64,000 nt of DNA, from the NCBI GenBank assembly GCA_905116865.2, contig CAJHNH020002668.1, forward strand, positions 918,882 through 982,881, given 5' to 3'. Below, one piece after another: positions 10,649 to 25,600 of the stretch; positions within the stretch are counted from its first letter, which is position 1; each line of letters opens with the position of its first letter. Source of the stretch: Candidula unifasciata. Its lineage: Eukaryota; Mollusca; Gastropoda; Stylommatophora; Geomitridae. Under the pieces are notes generated by a model. The model saw only the letters and a list, made by a program, of their open reading frames with translations. It had not been told where the DNA came from and did not search any database. The translations under genes were made by a program, and so were the position numbers.

Positions 10649-13600
10649 CTGAAATAAATGAAAGTGAACACATTTGATTTTACTCAACTGCTAAAAAAAA
10701 AATTTAAAAAACAGCAACCAGCCATTACTTCCTGTATTCACCATGGAGGTACTTGAGCCGGAGAATTTAGTGCTGCAAGGTTAGTGCTGTCGCCTTGGAT
10801 GTAGGTAAAGATTTTATTTTAGCACTCCTCTTGGTTTTACTAAAAACACTGCCACAAATTACCTGTAAAAGCTAATATATATATATATTTTTAACTCAAC
10901 AATAATTGCCATTAATATGAATGCAAATCACCTGTAAGAATTTCACAATTAAGGAAGTATGGGCATGCTGAAATTGTTTTCAAGTAGGTTTGTAATTATC
11001 ATGTTTTCAAGTAGGCGTATAATTATCATTATGTTTTTAAGTAGTCGTGTAATTAACATTACCATAATGTAAGAAGTAAGTAAAGAAGCTTTTTCCTCAA
11101 TTTGCCCTTATGAAGTCAAGTGGCAGAGTGTATTGTGGTCTTCAGCTAGGCTATGAAATCTGTCAAAGTATTTCAGTCCATAATAGCTGATTTCAACAAA
11201 CCCTTAAATATTAAAGTTTTACAACATGGTACAGCAGCTAGATGCTCAATCAGGAGATCTGGGAAAAAGTCACTGACGTTGGATATGGCCCTTTTTACGA
11301 AAGTCTGTTAATAGTATAATTAAAAAGGCCCTCCTCTGAAAGTCACAGAGCAAAAGAAATAGTTGCCTAGATGACTACTTGAAAAAAGTATATTTTTGTA
11401 TCGGTAAGGTAACTCCTAATTCTTGTGCAGACAGAAGCAATAACACTGCCTAGGGGTCTCATGATGGCTACTAGTCAAGTCAGAGAAGTGACTCTTTCCG
11501 GGAACTTGACCCAGCCGGGTGTCAGGTCTGGTGCTCCTGGGGTAAAAGGGTTAAAGCAGATTGCTGTCTCAGAACATACCTTCTGGGGGAAGCCACATTG
11601 CATAGTCAGGATCTGCGGGTTCAAATTTAGAATCTGTAACAGGCTTTCCTTTCTGGGCACTCTGCTTTTTTTCCAGTGCGTCTGAGAAATATAAAGGCAG
11701 ACACTTGTTACACTAACACAATAACTAACCAGGGAGAAGTTTAGACAAAGACTGAATAACCAGATTCCACATGGCAGAAGACAAACACTTATGAAGATGT
11801 GCATGAGCAATGAAAGGCATTCTTTACAAACCACACCCAACATCCATGTGGCCTCTGCTGTCCCAGTTCCTCAAAGCATCATATTTACTTCAATGCTTAC
11901 CTTCACATTCTGATAGTCTCAGGATTGTTTTGAGAGTGAGCAGGTCAGTCAAAATGACAACTGTTGGACAATGTGTCTTGAGTCCTGCATTTTTTCTGTT
12001 GCAATATAAGGTAAATTTATTTATCTATAAACAGCCCCAGTTTCAAAGCAAGAGAAATGGCTCCCTTCTTCAAAAATTCGGCTGAGAAATCAGTCATAAA
12101 ATTTAAATAGCAACCAATTACCCTATTTTTCTGGGTATACAATAACCCCATGTCTAAGATGACCCATATTTTTCAGTCCAACATTGAGAAATATCTTAAA
12201 CACATTCCGGTATAAGAATACTACTAATTTTAGACTTAAAAATCTGGGAAAACATACTGTCTTATACACAGAAAAATATGGTATATTAAACAGTGATTAA
12301 TGTTTCTTACACAACAGAATCTATGCTATGCTATGCAGCAAAAATTGTGGAACTGCAAGAGTTGAGGAGAAAATTCAACTACCGAAAAAAAAAAAAAAAA
12401 TTAATAACTGAAACCAACTGATCCCTAATAAGCACGTCTAAGGAGCGACTAATTAGGGGTATTTCCTTCCACGTCAGAGTGCATCTGTCTGAGAGGCAAG
12501 GAACCAAACTGTCTGCCCACAAATAAGCCAGATCTGTAAAATAAATGTGCATGCAAAACTCAAATTCCAGAACAAGACTTCGAGAACAAGTTCAGAAGTG
12601 GTTGAGCATGACCCTGACTATAGTAACTAGGCTCGATGACCCTGACTATAGTAACTAGGCTCGATGACCCTGACTATAGTAACTAGGCTCGATGACCCTG
12701 ACTATAGTAACTAGGCTCGATGACCCTGACTATAGTAACTAGGCTCGATGACCCTGACTATAGTAACTAGGCTCGATGATCCTGACTATAGTAACTAGGC
12801 TCGATGACCCTGACTATAGTCACTAGGCTCGATGACCCTGACTATAGTAACTAGGCTCGATGACCCTGACTATAGTAACTAGGCTCGATGACCCTGACTA
12901 TAGTAACTAGGCTCGATGACCCTGACTATAGTAACTAGGCTCGATGACCCTGACTATAGTAACTAGGCTCGATGACCCTGACTATAGTAACTAGGCTCGA
13001 TGACCCTGACTATAGTAACTAGGCTTGATGACCCTGACTATAGTCACTAGGCTCGTAAACTGCTAAGATAAGATGGTCTGTAAGAATTTATGAACCTGAT
13101 CATTATTACTTACTTAAAACAGCGGCCGTTGAAAGATGGTGTGGAGGTTTAGAGTTTCTACCATGCCTGGTATCAGTCTCCTCTGAAGGAGGGCGGGAAG
13201 GTCCTTTAAATGTACTGGCAGACTGCGCTGTAGGTTTAAGTTTGCCTGAACTATTTAAGCTTTCATCTGTTTTAGGAGCGGGGAGATGACTCTGAGGTTT
13301 CACTGGCTTTTGCTGGTCACACTTTGCCTCTTTTGTATCGTCTTCCTCTTCCTCCTCCTCCTCTTCCTCTTCTACTTCTTCAAAACTGACTGGTTGAACT
13401 GGAACTCTTGATGGCTAAGGGAAGAGAATACACAGGTATGAATTTTCATTTCACTTAACTAAAATCATCATCCTGTCCTGTCGAGCAGCATAAGGGCTCA
13501 TGTCTCTTGGTATTTAGACTTAACCCCACTGAAGATATTCCACCATCGCTTCAGGACATCTAGCATTGTCTCTCTGGCCTACCTCTGCCTCTTCCAGTCA

Positions 13601-16600
13601 TCATGATGTTTTTCAATGTCTCTTTTCTCATCCCATGACCGAAGAACAACGTTTTTTTCATACTGTTGTCTAATTTCCTTAGCAATTTTCAGGCAGTAGT
13701 TGTTAGTCACACTGTCTGTCCATGCAAGCATCTCAGAAACCACATTAACTAGAAAATACACTCACACATATGTATATATTCATGCCCCCTAAAGGAGCTT
13801 AAATCTTTCAACAAATTGATATCAAGCCTTTGAAGACTTGCTAACTTCGGTATAAATATATACATATTCATGCCCCCCCCCCCCCCCCCCCCCCCAAGGA
13901 GCTTAAATCCTTCAACCAACTGATAGCAAGCCCTTTGAAGACTTGCTAAGTGCGGTAGTTAAAGTGTTGTAGGCGACGATGTAGCCAGTCTCATACCAAC
14001 CTTCCTGTCATTTTTACAACATTCTTGGTAGACTAGTAAAAGTATTGAACCCTTTTCCATACTTTGAGGTGTATTAAGCATATAGTGCTAGATCTATCTT
14101 TTATAAATCAGTCCACACTCAATGGGGGATGTGGTCAATGTTACATTGACCACCTTTACTTCCCAGGACTTCCTCTGATACTCATCTAAGGCTGGGTCAA
14201 CCTAGAAGCCAAGGTCATTTTTTGAAAAAAATTAGGATCATACAGATTTGAACCGATTACTTTTGAATCCACAGGCGAGCCTCTAGCCACTACTACACAA
14301 TGGCAGCTCCCATCTGGTGGAATATAGTGTTACTATTCTTTACTTCCCTATGGGTCCTAGTAACACACATGACAATTTTCAAGAACATGATTTGACTGTA
14401 CATTAATATTTTCAAATCATCTTATTTACACAAAACTACAGACATTAGATAAATCTAAACCACACTTGCCTGTCCAGAAATGTACAAAGAACAAGAAAAT
14501 TCAGCCAGAGTTTACAGCCAGTGAACGCAAAGAAGAAGACTTAAACCCAAGGATTTTTTTCTTTCGGTAAGGAGCACCGACTCCCTTAAATTGCATTATA
14601 TTTTTAGCGCCACAATAACAGGAGAGTACCAGCACCTTTCTATACACTGTTTTCTACAGGCAACAAAGCCATGCCTAAACCCTTTTGCCATGGAATCCCT
14701 GGAAAAAAAAGGTCCACAGCCTGAGATTACTCAGGAAAACATTTTTGTTTTATTCTTGGCCTTCTGTCCCAGGTCACTAAATAAATAATAATAAAAACAA
14801 TTGCAGCAGAGAATTAATTCAATACATTCCTTTGGTTAAAATAAAATAAACATTTATACTGGTTGGCATAATGTCACACTACAAAACAATAGCTGAAGGC
14901 TAGTTGTGATTTCATAAAAGTCTAAAAGAGGGTATTTTGTTCACACAACAAGAAACCTCAAGTGCAACACACACAGCCCTTCAAAATACTGCACGGTCGC
15001 AAACAGTACCAAAGCCACTATCTAGGCATAATGAGGACTGGTTTATGCTGTAAAGCCGAAATATCGACCTCATAAGGATTTGTAATGGATGGCAAAGTAG
15101 AAATATCTTCCTTCATAAGGAAACGGAAATTTTTAATATACTAATTTAACTGCTAAATACTAATAAAGTGACTTACTATCTTGACTAATGTTGGCTTTTT
15201 CTGTTGCTTTTGCTGAGCATGAAGTTTCCTTGACAAGGAATCTGCGGTCGGGGTTGGGTTGGGGGAAGTTTGTGATATGCTGATGACAGAGGAAGACAGA
15301 GTTAAATAACATAATAACCTAAGTGTGACTATAAATATACATGTGGTCCCAAAGACAACAATGTTCTCTCAACACTACATCGTTACCTACATGGGACTGT
15401 AAGTTACACCAAGTGGTCCCAAAGACAACAATGTTCTCTCAACACTACATCCTTACCTACATAGGACTGTAAGTTACACCAAGTTGTCCCAAGGCAGACA
15501 ATGTTCTCTCAACACTACATCCTTACCTACATGGGACTGTAAGTTACACTAAGGTCCCAAGGCAGACAATGTTCTCTCAACACTACATCCTTACCTACAT
15601 AGGACTGTAAGTTACAGCATGTGGTCCCAAGGCAGACAATGTTCTCTCAACATTACATCCTTACCTACATTGGACTGTAAGTTACACCAAGTGGTCCCAA
15701 GGCAGACAATGTTTCTTTCAACACTACCTCCTTACTTGCATAGGACTGCAAGTTACAGCATGTGGTTCCACAGCAGACAATGTTCTCTCAACACTACATA
15801 CATCCTTACCTACATAGGACTGTAAGTTACACCAAGTGGTCCCAAGGCAGACAATGTTCTCTCAACACTACATCCTTACCTACATTGGACTGTAAGTTAC
15901 ACCAAGTGGTCCCAAGGCAGACAATGTTTCTCTCAACACTACATCCTTACCTACATAGGACTGTAAGTTACACCAAGTGGTCCCAAGGCAGACAATGTTC
16001 TCTCAACACAACATCCTTACCTACATAGGACTGTAAGTTACACGAAGTGGTCCCAAGGATGAGAATGTTCTCTCAACACTACATCCTTACCTACATAGGA
16101 CTGTAAATTACACCAAGTGGTCCCAAGGCAGACAATGTTCTCTCAACATTACATCCTTACCTACATAGGACTGTAAGTAATACCAAGTGGTCCCAAGGAT
16201 GAGAATGTTCTCTCAACATTACATCCTTACCTACATGGGACTGTAAGTTACACCAAGTGGTCCCAAGGATGAGAATGTTCTCTCAACACTACATCCTTAC
16301 CTACATGGGACTGTAAGTTACACCAAGTGGTCCCAAGGCAGACAATGTTCTCTCAACATTACATCCTTACCTACATGGGACTGTAAGTTACACCAAGTGG
16401 TCCCAAGGCAGACAATGTTCTCTCAACATTACATCCTTACCTGCATAGGACTGCACGTTACACCACGCTGCGGTCACTATTATTGGTGCCATAATTATAA
16501 GACTTTGTAGGTTGAACAAGGCATATGGGACTACTGAAGTCTCAAGGATGATCAAAACCTTCAGACAGCAGCCCGAAGGCAAGAAACAGACATGACAGAT

Positions 16601-19600
16601 AGGATGATTGTCTTAGAAAAATGAGATTGCACTTTGAATTTATAAAAATGAATGCGGGATGTGAATTGGTGAAAGAAGGATCACAAATCTTTCAGGCAAG
16701 TTGTGACGAGAGCAATGCTTTATAAAGAATATGCTGCACATTATAATAATGAAAATACATGTCTTTTTATTCAAACAATACTGCATCCTCATACATAAAA
16801 GTTAACCGCATATCCTTTACAGCAGCGGTTCTCAAAATGGGTTCCGCGACACCAGGGGTGCTGTGAGCGTATGCCAGGGGTGCCATGGCAATAATCAAGA
16901 AAAAGAATCTGCCTGAGATCAGTAAAGAGAGCAGTTTAAAATAGAAATACAATGAAGGAAGCCAAGAAGAGTTCTAATTGCAGGTGTAGTCAGAAAACAA
17001 TGCTAATGGCAACACCGCAGTGCATTCTCAATGGACACTTACATAAAAAAACAGATACAGAAGCAACCTTCAAGTGATTTGAGGCCACAATTAACTCAAC
17101 TTACCATAATCATAAAGGAAATAATGAAAAATTCATCCAAACAGTTTTATTCATTGCATTAAAGACAAGTGAACATTAAATTGGCACTGATTTTTTAAAT
17201 TTTTCTGAAGTATTTAAACCACTTTAAGGGTAGACACACCACACATTTTTTTTGCCTGATGGGTGCCGGGGCGAGACAAGTTTGAGAAACCCTGCCTTAC
17301 AGGACATCACAAACCAATCCTTGCTGTTTTTTGGTTTTACAAGGAAATCTTATGTTCAGTATTTTTCCTTTGCTTTCTGAACAGTCAGACTCTCATGCCA
17401 TTGTCAAAATCAACACCAAGCTGTCTGCTGCCCAAATAATCTACAGTGAATCAAACGGGGTCTTCCCAGTGGGTGCTATTACCAGTGCACGTTCCTTGGC
17501 TTCATTTCAGTAAGAATAGAATAGACTCCCTGCCCTCGCCCAAACTAGCATGTCGTAAAACATGATTAATTAGTGGCACATATGCCCGAGGCAAGAAACC
17601 AGCAAACTGCATAAAAATAAACCAGATGTGTAACAGATGCGCATGCAGAAATGGGCCAACAACCAGAACTTTCCGCTGGAGTTTACTGCCTGTGAATGCG
17701 AAGAAGAAGAACCAGGTATTTCAGAATAATAAAACTGCTTTATATCCCAGAAATGCTGACTCTTAAAGAAAATAAAACAAAACAATAATGAAATCACCTT
17801 GGTTTGAGGGGAGGTAATGATGCAGGTTTGGCTATGTTGACCAACCTCCTCAGCCTCTGCTCCTCGGCCCTCAGTCTCAGCAGCTCTCCCTTTAACTGAA
17901 TCCGAGTCTTTGTGTCCATGGCTCCTGCCTTAATGGACACCATGTATGCCTCCAGTTCATCCATTTCTTCCGACGCTCTAGCATCTGCCTCTGTCAAATA
18001 TAACACATAAATCTGGCTAGCGTGGTAACATTGTTAAGTGGTAAGATTAATTATATTTAACCCTGTAAGCCGTAACACCGACACATCTAGTTGGGACGAA
18101 TTCCCCTATAAATGTCATTTTTTAAAAACTATCTACAGTGATCTGTTTATAAGACATATAGTTAATGTTATTGGTTGTGTTCATGCATATACAAATGTTT
18201 ATGAGGTCATGTTGTAAATATATTAACTAAAAATAGCACTATAGGTGTTTCCTTCCAACCAAATGGTTTTTTAATCCATTTTCGCATTTCCTTTACAAGA
18301 TGTTGCAAAACCCCAAAATTTGCTGGCTGCTGTTTTTGTTTCTAGGCACATTTTATGTTCAGTAGTAACAATATAGCAATACTACTATCTGGTTTTCTCA
18401 ATGAATATCCTACTTATTTTCAGTATCTTTTCCTTACCTCTTGATTCCCATTGATCTGTACCTCTGAAGCCACAATATGAGCTCTGTTCTTCATTCGTCC
18501 TTAAAATGGGGCTAGCACACTGTGGTTTACAGCTAGGCTGTGATATTGTACCTTTCGGCATAACACATCTGACTTCAGCAAGTCATTAACTAGTCACCTT
18601 TAACAACATGCTTGTTAAGGGGGTCTGTTCTTGTTTCCCCCCAAAAAGGGGCCCCAGAATCCCCATGGGAAATGAACTCTTTCATTACCAGGAACAACTG
18701 CATGACCTAGGTAGGCAAGAGATCTGACCAAAGACTTCAAGACATAACCTAGGCAGGAGATCTGACCAAAGACTTCAAGACATAACCTAGGCAGGAGATC
18801 TGACCAAAGACTTCAAGACATAACCTAGGCAGATCTGACCAAAGACTTCAAGACATAACCTAGGCAGGAGATCTGACCAAAGACTTCAAGACACAACCTA
18901 GGCAGGAGATCTGACCAAAGACTTCAAGACATAACATAAATAAAAATTTAAATAAGCCAAAATGAAATACAGTAATACAATTAATAATGAAAGTTGCAAG
19001 AGTTTACCTTCTTTGGCCTTCTGCAGCTTGCCTTCTATTTCTTCAATCTGTTTTGCTACCGTATTGTACTTCTCAAGCTAGAAGAGAAGTGAAAAATAAC
19101 TGTTGAAGGCCGTTCATAAAAAATGTAAAGAATATGTGAAATATAAAAATTAAATAATTTATAATAAAAATAATGGAAATAGACACACATTCTGTAATAA
19201 CTATTATAGATAAAAGGAAACAGCGAGAATGAGAGAGAGACAGACAGAAGAATAATACAGGCTTAGATAGAGACAGAAAAAGAGCAATAGTGACATGGTT
19301 GATAAATCAACACGGAAAGTAGATACCAGAGTAAGTGGAAGTTGGTTCTTCTTAAAAATTCTGACAAATGATTCTCCTCTATTTTTTTCACATTTAAAAA
19401 AAATAATTTTTAATCATGTTTTCTTTCATTCTGTCCCCTTTTACTTATGAGTAAAATCTTTTAGCCACGCCACATTTTCAAGCCACTCCCCACCCACCCA
19501 GAAAAGTGCATGATATCTATACTGAGGAAGGGAGAAGAAGACATTGGAAACATGAAAGATAGCTAAACTCACCAGGGATTCGTAAGTTTCAGGCTCAGAT

Positions 19601-22600
19601 TTGCCGGCATTTTTCATCCGTATAAACCTCTTCTTCTCGATGGTTCCTGTCCGGTCCAGAAATGTGTCTTCGTCACTGTCATAGAAGTCATCATCTTCCC
19701 ATTTTTTCTGCTTCCGCTTCCTACTCTCTGAAACAAAAGGAAAGCATCAGCATGATAACAAATCTTACACCAGCATTTCGGACACTGCAAAAAAAACAAC
19801 AACAACCCCACAACTAAATCTACGTATTCAGGAGACAGCAGATATAATGACAACTCAATCTACGTATTCAGGAGACAGCAGATAAAATCACAACTCAATC
19901 TACGCATTCAAGAAACAGCAGATAAGATCAAAACTCAATCTACGTATTCAGGACACAGAAGATAAAATCAAAACTAAATCTACGTATTCAGGACACAGAA
20001 GATTTAAACAAAACTGAGTCTACTACATATTCAGGATATAGCAAATACAACCACAAGTAAATCTACATATCTAGGACACAGCAGATACAATCATAACTAA
20101 ACCTACATATTCAGGTCAGAGCTGATACAGCCACAACAAAATAATCTACACAATCAGCTGTTACAATCACAGCCAAATCTATACATTCACTAAAAAGCTG
20201 GTAAATCACAAACAAATCTAATGAAATAGTTGACCCATTCTCTACTTAAAAGCATGTTGTAAATGGCGACTAATTTTGGATTTTTCTTCTGAAGTTGGAG
20301 TGCATATATCTAAGAGGTGAGGAACCAACAGTCTTAATACAAGTGAGACCTGTAAAATGGATGTACATGCAGAATTCAAGTTCTGGAACAACAATAAAGT
20401 CAAGAAATTGATGAACTACCAAAAACTTTCCACCAGAGTTTACCACCCTTGAATGCAAAGGAGGAGGAGATGAATAGTTGAATATGCAATTTCTAATAAG
20501 TATAGGTTTGTTGGACTGGATGTGTTTGAATGAAAGATGCAGATAAAACAACATACCTGTAAACACTGCTCTAACCCGTCTCTTTGGTGTTTTTTGTTGT
20601 TTTGTTGTTGTCGTAAAGACTGTTGCTCTTATGGATGCATGAGTATGCCAAGAAGGTGACATACTACAAACCAACCAAATATTTACATGTCAAACAGTTG
20701 TTACTCTTACCATGGGATGATGCACGAAGTAAGCCCAGCCTGTCTAGAATTCGGCATGCCTCTAACGCACACGCTACGACAGCATCTTTTTTCTTCCCGG
20801 TTACCACTGCCTCAGCAACCAGTTCCTCGCCATTTGGTCCATCCACTGGTAACCTTAAAAAAAAACAAAATAAAGTGTGAATATCTGGTCCTTCCATTAA
20901 ATATCTTGATAAAACAAAAGAAAATGTGAAGATTAAGTCTATTCACTGATAAGGTTGATAAAAAGATATTCTTATCAAACATGACTTCAAGGTTCCAATT
21001 TGTTAACTATTCCTCACAGACAAAACTTCAAGGTTTGTATTCCTCTAATTTGTGTCCAATTTTGCCAACTATTCCACACACACAAAACTTCAAGGTCACA
21101 CATACTCTAATCTATGTTCCATTTTGTCAACTATTTCACACAGACAAAACTTCAAGGTTGCACTTACTCTAATCTATGTTCCATTTTGTCAACTATTTCA
21201 CACAGACACAACTTCAAGGTTGCACTTACTCTAATCTATGTTCCATTTTGTCAACTATTTCACACAGACACAACTTTGAGGTCACACATACTCTAATCTA
21301 TGTTCCATTTTGTCAACTATTTCACACAGACAAAACTTCAAGGTTGCACTTACTCTAATCTATGTTCCATTTTGTCAACTATTTCACACAGACACAACTT
21401 TGAGGTCACACATACTCTAATCTATGTTCCATTTTGTCAACTATTTCACACAGACAAAACTTTGAGGTTGCACTTACTCTAATCTATGTTCCATTTTGTC
21501 AACTATTTCACACAGACAAAACTTTGAGGTCACACATACTCTAATCTATGTTCCATTTTGTCAACTATTTCACACAGACAAAACTTTGAGGTTGCACTTA
21601 CTCTAATCTATGTTCCATTTTGTCAACTATTTCACACAGACAAAACTTTGAGGTCACACATACTCTAATCTATGTTCCATTTTGTCAACTATTTCACACA
21701 GACAAAACTTTGAGGTCACACATACTCTAATCTATGTTCCATTTTGTCAACTATTTCACACAGACAAAACTTTGAGGTCACACATACTCTAATCTATGTT
21801 CCATTTTGTCAACTATTTCACACAGACAAAACTTTGAGGTCACACACTCTAATCTATGTTCCATTTTGTCAACTATTTCACACAGACAAAAACTTTGAGG
21901 TCACACATACTCTAATCTATGTTCTATTTTGTCAACTATTTCACACAGACAAAACTTTGAGGTTGCACTTACTCTAGTCTGCACTTATGTTTGCCAATGC
22001 CTCCATCTGTAAACTGGTAGTCTGGTAGATCACATCCTATGAAGGCAAAATAAAATGTCATAACCATAATTCAAAAAGAAATAATGGAATAAACAAATGC
22101 CAAACAAAGAACACATAATAAACCACACACACACACAAATAATAATGAAAGTTTCTTCTTTTTTCAAAATGAGAGGGGAAAAAACGGTGAAATAAACCAA
22201 TTTTAACCTGGTCATATAATAATACTACTGCATATGAAAGCATAAAAACGATGCTGATGCGACCGCAATAATTATTCAGAAGAAAAAGTTGAGTTGAAAA
22301 CAGCACCCGGGAAACTCCCAAAAGTGACTGTCATCTCCATCTCCAGCAGAGAGAGAGAAAAGTTCCAGTTCCGAGGAGAAAAAACATAAAAATAAGTCTA
22401 CACATATACAACAAATTTTTACTTAAAAAATTGTGTGTACATAAGAGGAAAAATGCTGACTTGAACAAATTTCAACTGTGTCAAATATTTTAACCTTGTT
22501 AAATATCAATAAGACATAAATAATGTATATAAAATCACAATAACCATACTAATGGGAAAAACTGTCAGTGATTATTGGTGTATTTATACAAGAAGAACAA

Positions 22601-25600
22601 GTTAAGCTGAGTTAAAAACCAACATCACGGCACTTTGGGACATTCCCATAAGTGCCTTGCCCCCATCTTCAGCAGAGAGAAAGAGAGTTTCAATTCAAAG
22701 AAGGAAAAACCCGCATAAGAATATGTCTTTTCCTAAATAAATGTTACCTTCTCGTTCATAAAATCCCTTCAAAGCCTTTTTTGGGTCATCAATGTACAAG
22801 CTTTCATTCTCTGGAACTAAAGTAGCATATGGGTTTTCTTCCCCAACTTCTTCCGCATCTTCATCTGTAAGACAAAGGAAGCAGCAATTAAAACATCTTC
22901 AGTTGAATGTTACTTTAGAGTAAATGGCTACACAGAAATCATCTGAAAAAGTGCGCATATTCTTCTTCTTTTGTCATCTCACTGATACCAGGTAGGTGTA
23001 GCCCAGTTTCGTGGTTTTCTGTATTTGTTTTGCGCTTCTCGGGTGGCTTGAGTGATGGATGTGGTCATCTTTTTGCAGGTTTCAGTTACATCATTTATCT
23101 ATCTCTTTCTTGGTCTTCCTCTCGCTTTCCTCCTAGATGTTCTACTGTAAAAAGTCTCAAATGCAGTGTGGTCTGGCAGCATTCTCACCAGATGGCCAAA
23201 CCATTTCTTCTCTTTGTCTGTCAATATAATCCAGACATGGTCTTTGTCCAATTTTTCCCCTAATGCTGGTACATTACACATTAATAAGAAGAATATAAGC
23301 CATTACACACACACATGCATAATACCCCAGCTCACACCCATGTGTGGGGGCTTTAAATTAAAACCTTAAAAGTGTGACAGAAATTTCAGTAACAATGCTA
23401 CTGTCTTGTAACCTGTCAATAGTGTTGTCAAGAGTGTTAAGCATGTGATATCACAGTTCAGACCAACCTCGTGACATAATGAAAGTTTACATATGGCAGC
23501 CCCACTTTTGACATGCTCCAAAAGGAGCAGCAATCTTTTTTTTTAATCCATTAGCTGATTAGTGAGGGGGTGAAACCTTTGGAAATTTATATGCATGCAA
23601 ATTCGTATGACATAGGCGTAAGCCTGTTTACTGGCCTGAAGGTATTGGTTTGGATCTGTAACACAGCATGGCAGCATTTTACTAACTGACCTTGGCTTCC
23701 AAGTCGACAGATTAAAATGGATACCAGGACATGTCAAAGGATCACTCATTAAACCAAACTGGCCTATAAATCTGTCTTTTAGTACCACATGCTCGCTGCA
23801 CACTTGGATGAAAAAGGCTGTTTACTTTATGAATGATATATATTGAAAACTGTATTTCACACAACAATAATGCTAAAATGAAACTGTTTTCTTACCTATT
23901 CCCCAGCCACAACCCCTGTCCTCTAATAATTTCTGCTCTGCTTCTTGCCTCTGTAATTTTTCCTGCACTTCTATCTGTCGAAGTAATTCTGTCTCCTTCT
24001 GAAGTTTCTCACGCTGCTCCTTCAGCTCTGTGACTGTCAATTCACTTTCATCTTCTATATCTTCTGCAGGTCCCTATGGGAAAATGAACATGCACTAAGC
24101 TTACAACAATTTATGAATAGAGATCTGTATTTGTGCTTTATTGATTACAGTAAAGCATCTGATAAAGTGAAACATGAAGAAATTATTAGAATTTTTGAAA
24201 CCTTAAACACTGATAGTAAAGATCTGAGAATAATAAAAAACATATACTGGCAACAAGAAGCAGCCATAAGGATTGACAACCAAGTTGAGGGTTTTCAAAA
24301 CATTAAACAAGATGTTAAACAGGGATGTGTACTATCCCCAGATTGATTCAATTTGTACAATGAAATAATAATTAGATCCATACATGGTATGCCAGGATTA
24401 GCGTTTGGTGGGGTATATTATTAACAATCTGCGATATGCTGACAATATATTGTTGATGGCTGATGAAACACAACTGCAAGGAATGATAGATATAATTGTA
24501 TCAGAAAGTGAAAACTAGGGTCTTAGTTCAAACAGCAGAGAAACAGAAGTAATGGTAATTACAAAGAAAACTGACCCTCCAAAATGCAACACAAAAGTAA
24601 ATAGGACAAACCTCAAGCAAACTGATATGTTTAAGTATTTAGGTACCTTGATACCATCAGATGGAAGATGTATTAAGGAAGTTAAATGTCGAACAGCTCA
24701 AGCAAAGGCAACATTTTGCAAAATGAAGAATATTTTATGCAATCTTTCTTTGTCAACTGAGGCAAGAAAGATAATTCTTAAAACCTATATAAATCCTTTA
24801 TTGATATATAGATGTGAATCATGGGCTTTTAGTAAATTAGTAAAAACTTAGTTTGAAGCTATGGAGATGTGGTTTTATAGACGAATGATGAGAATATCCT
24901 GAAGAGATAAAAAGAGTAATGAAGACGTCTTGAAAGAAACTGACTCACAAAGAGAACTGATTGCCCACATCAGAAAGAGACAATCTACATTGTTTGGTCA
25001 TGTGATGAGAAGGGGAGAGGCAGAGAGAGACTGACAGAACAGATGCTGGACGGTCTGACATCATGGCATGGATGATCAACTGTGCCAGAGTTGATTTAAA
25101 GTACACAAGACCGAAGGTTGTGGACAGACATGACTATCAATGCCACACGGCATGGACTTGAAGAAGATAACAATTTACGAAGAAAACAACGGATCTGGTC
25201 AATGTAGTTATAAAAATGTGGAAAATCAGCTAATGGGGGAAGGTGTTGGCAGCGTGTCTATTATTTTCCTTGAAAATGTGGTCGGAGACCCCACACAGGA
25301 AATCTACTGGAAGTTAAGCAGGTTGCGAACAATGGACATCAACACTTCTTAGGCATACTGATCTATATAACCACAGAAATGAGATGTCTGAGAAGGGCTG
25401 TAGGAGTGACCATAAGAGATAAGATCAGGAATGAGATCATAAGAGAACAAGTCAGCACAGAACCAATTCTGGATTACATACAAAGACAGCAAGTGAAATG
25501 GTTTGCCCACTTAGAGAGAATGTCTTGTGACACCATACCATACAAAGCATACATGGAAAGAGAAGAAGGACGTAGAGCACGGGGTAAACCAAGAACAAGA

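Noticed and set aside
13579..13761. 60-codon minus-strand frame in a kanadaptin intron
   Set aside because: Considered as an extra kanadaptin exon, but the exons on both sides already join in phase and the frame has no family similarity. It may be old LINE debris.
15343..16458. CRISPR-like appearance of this and other arrays
   Set aside because: Units are contiguous without unique spacers, the host is an animal genome, and no cas gene is present.
20981..21977. Series of overlapping 60-codon frames
   Set aside because: They are the same 62-bp satellite read repeatedly; the start codons come from each unit.
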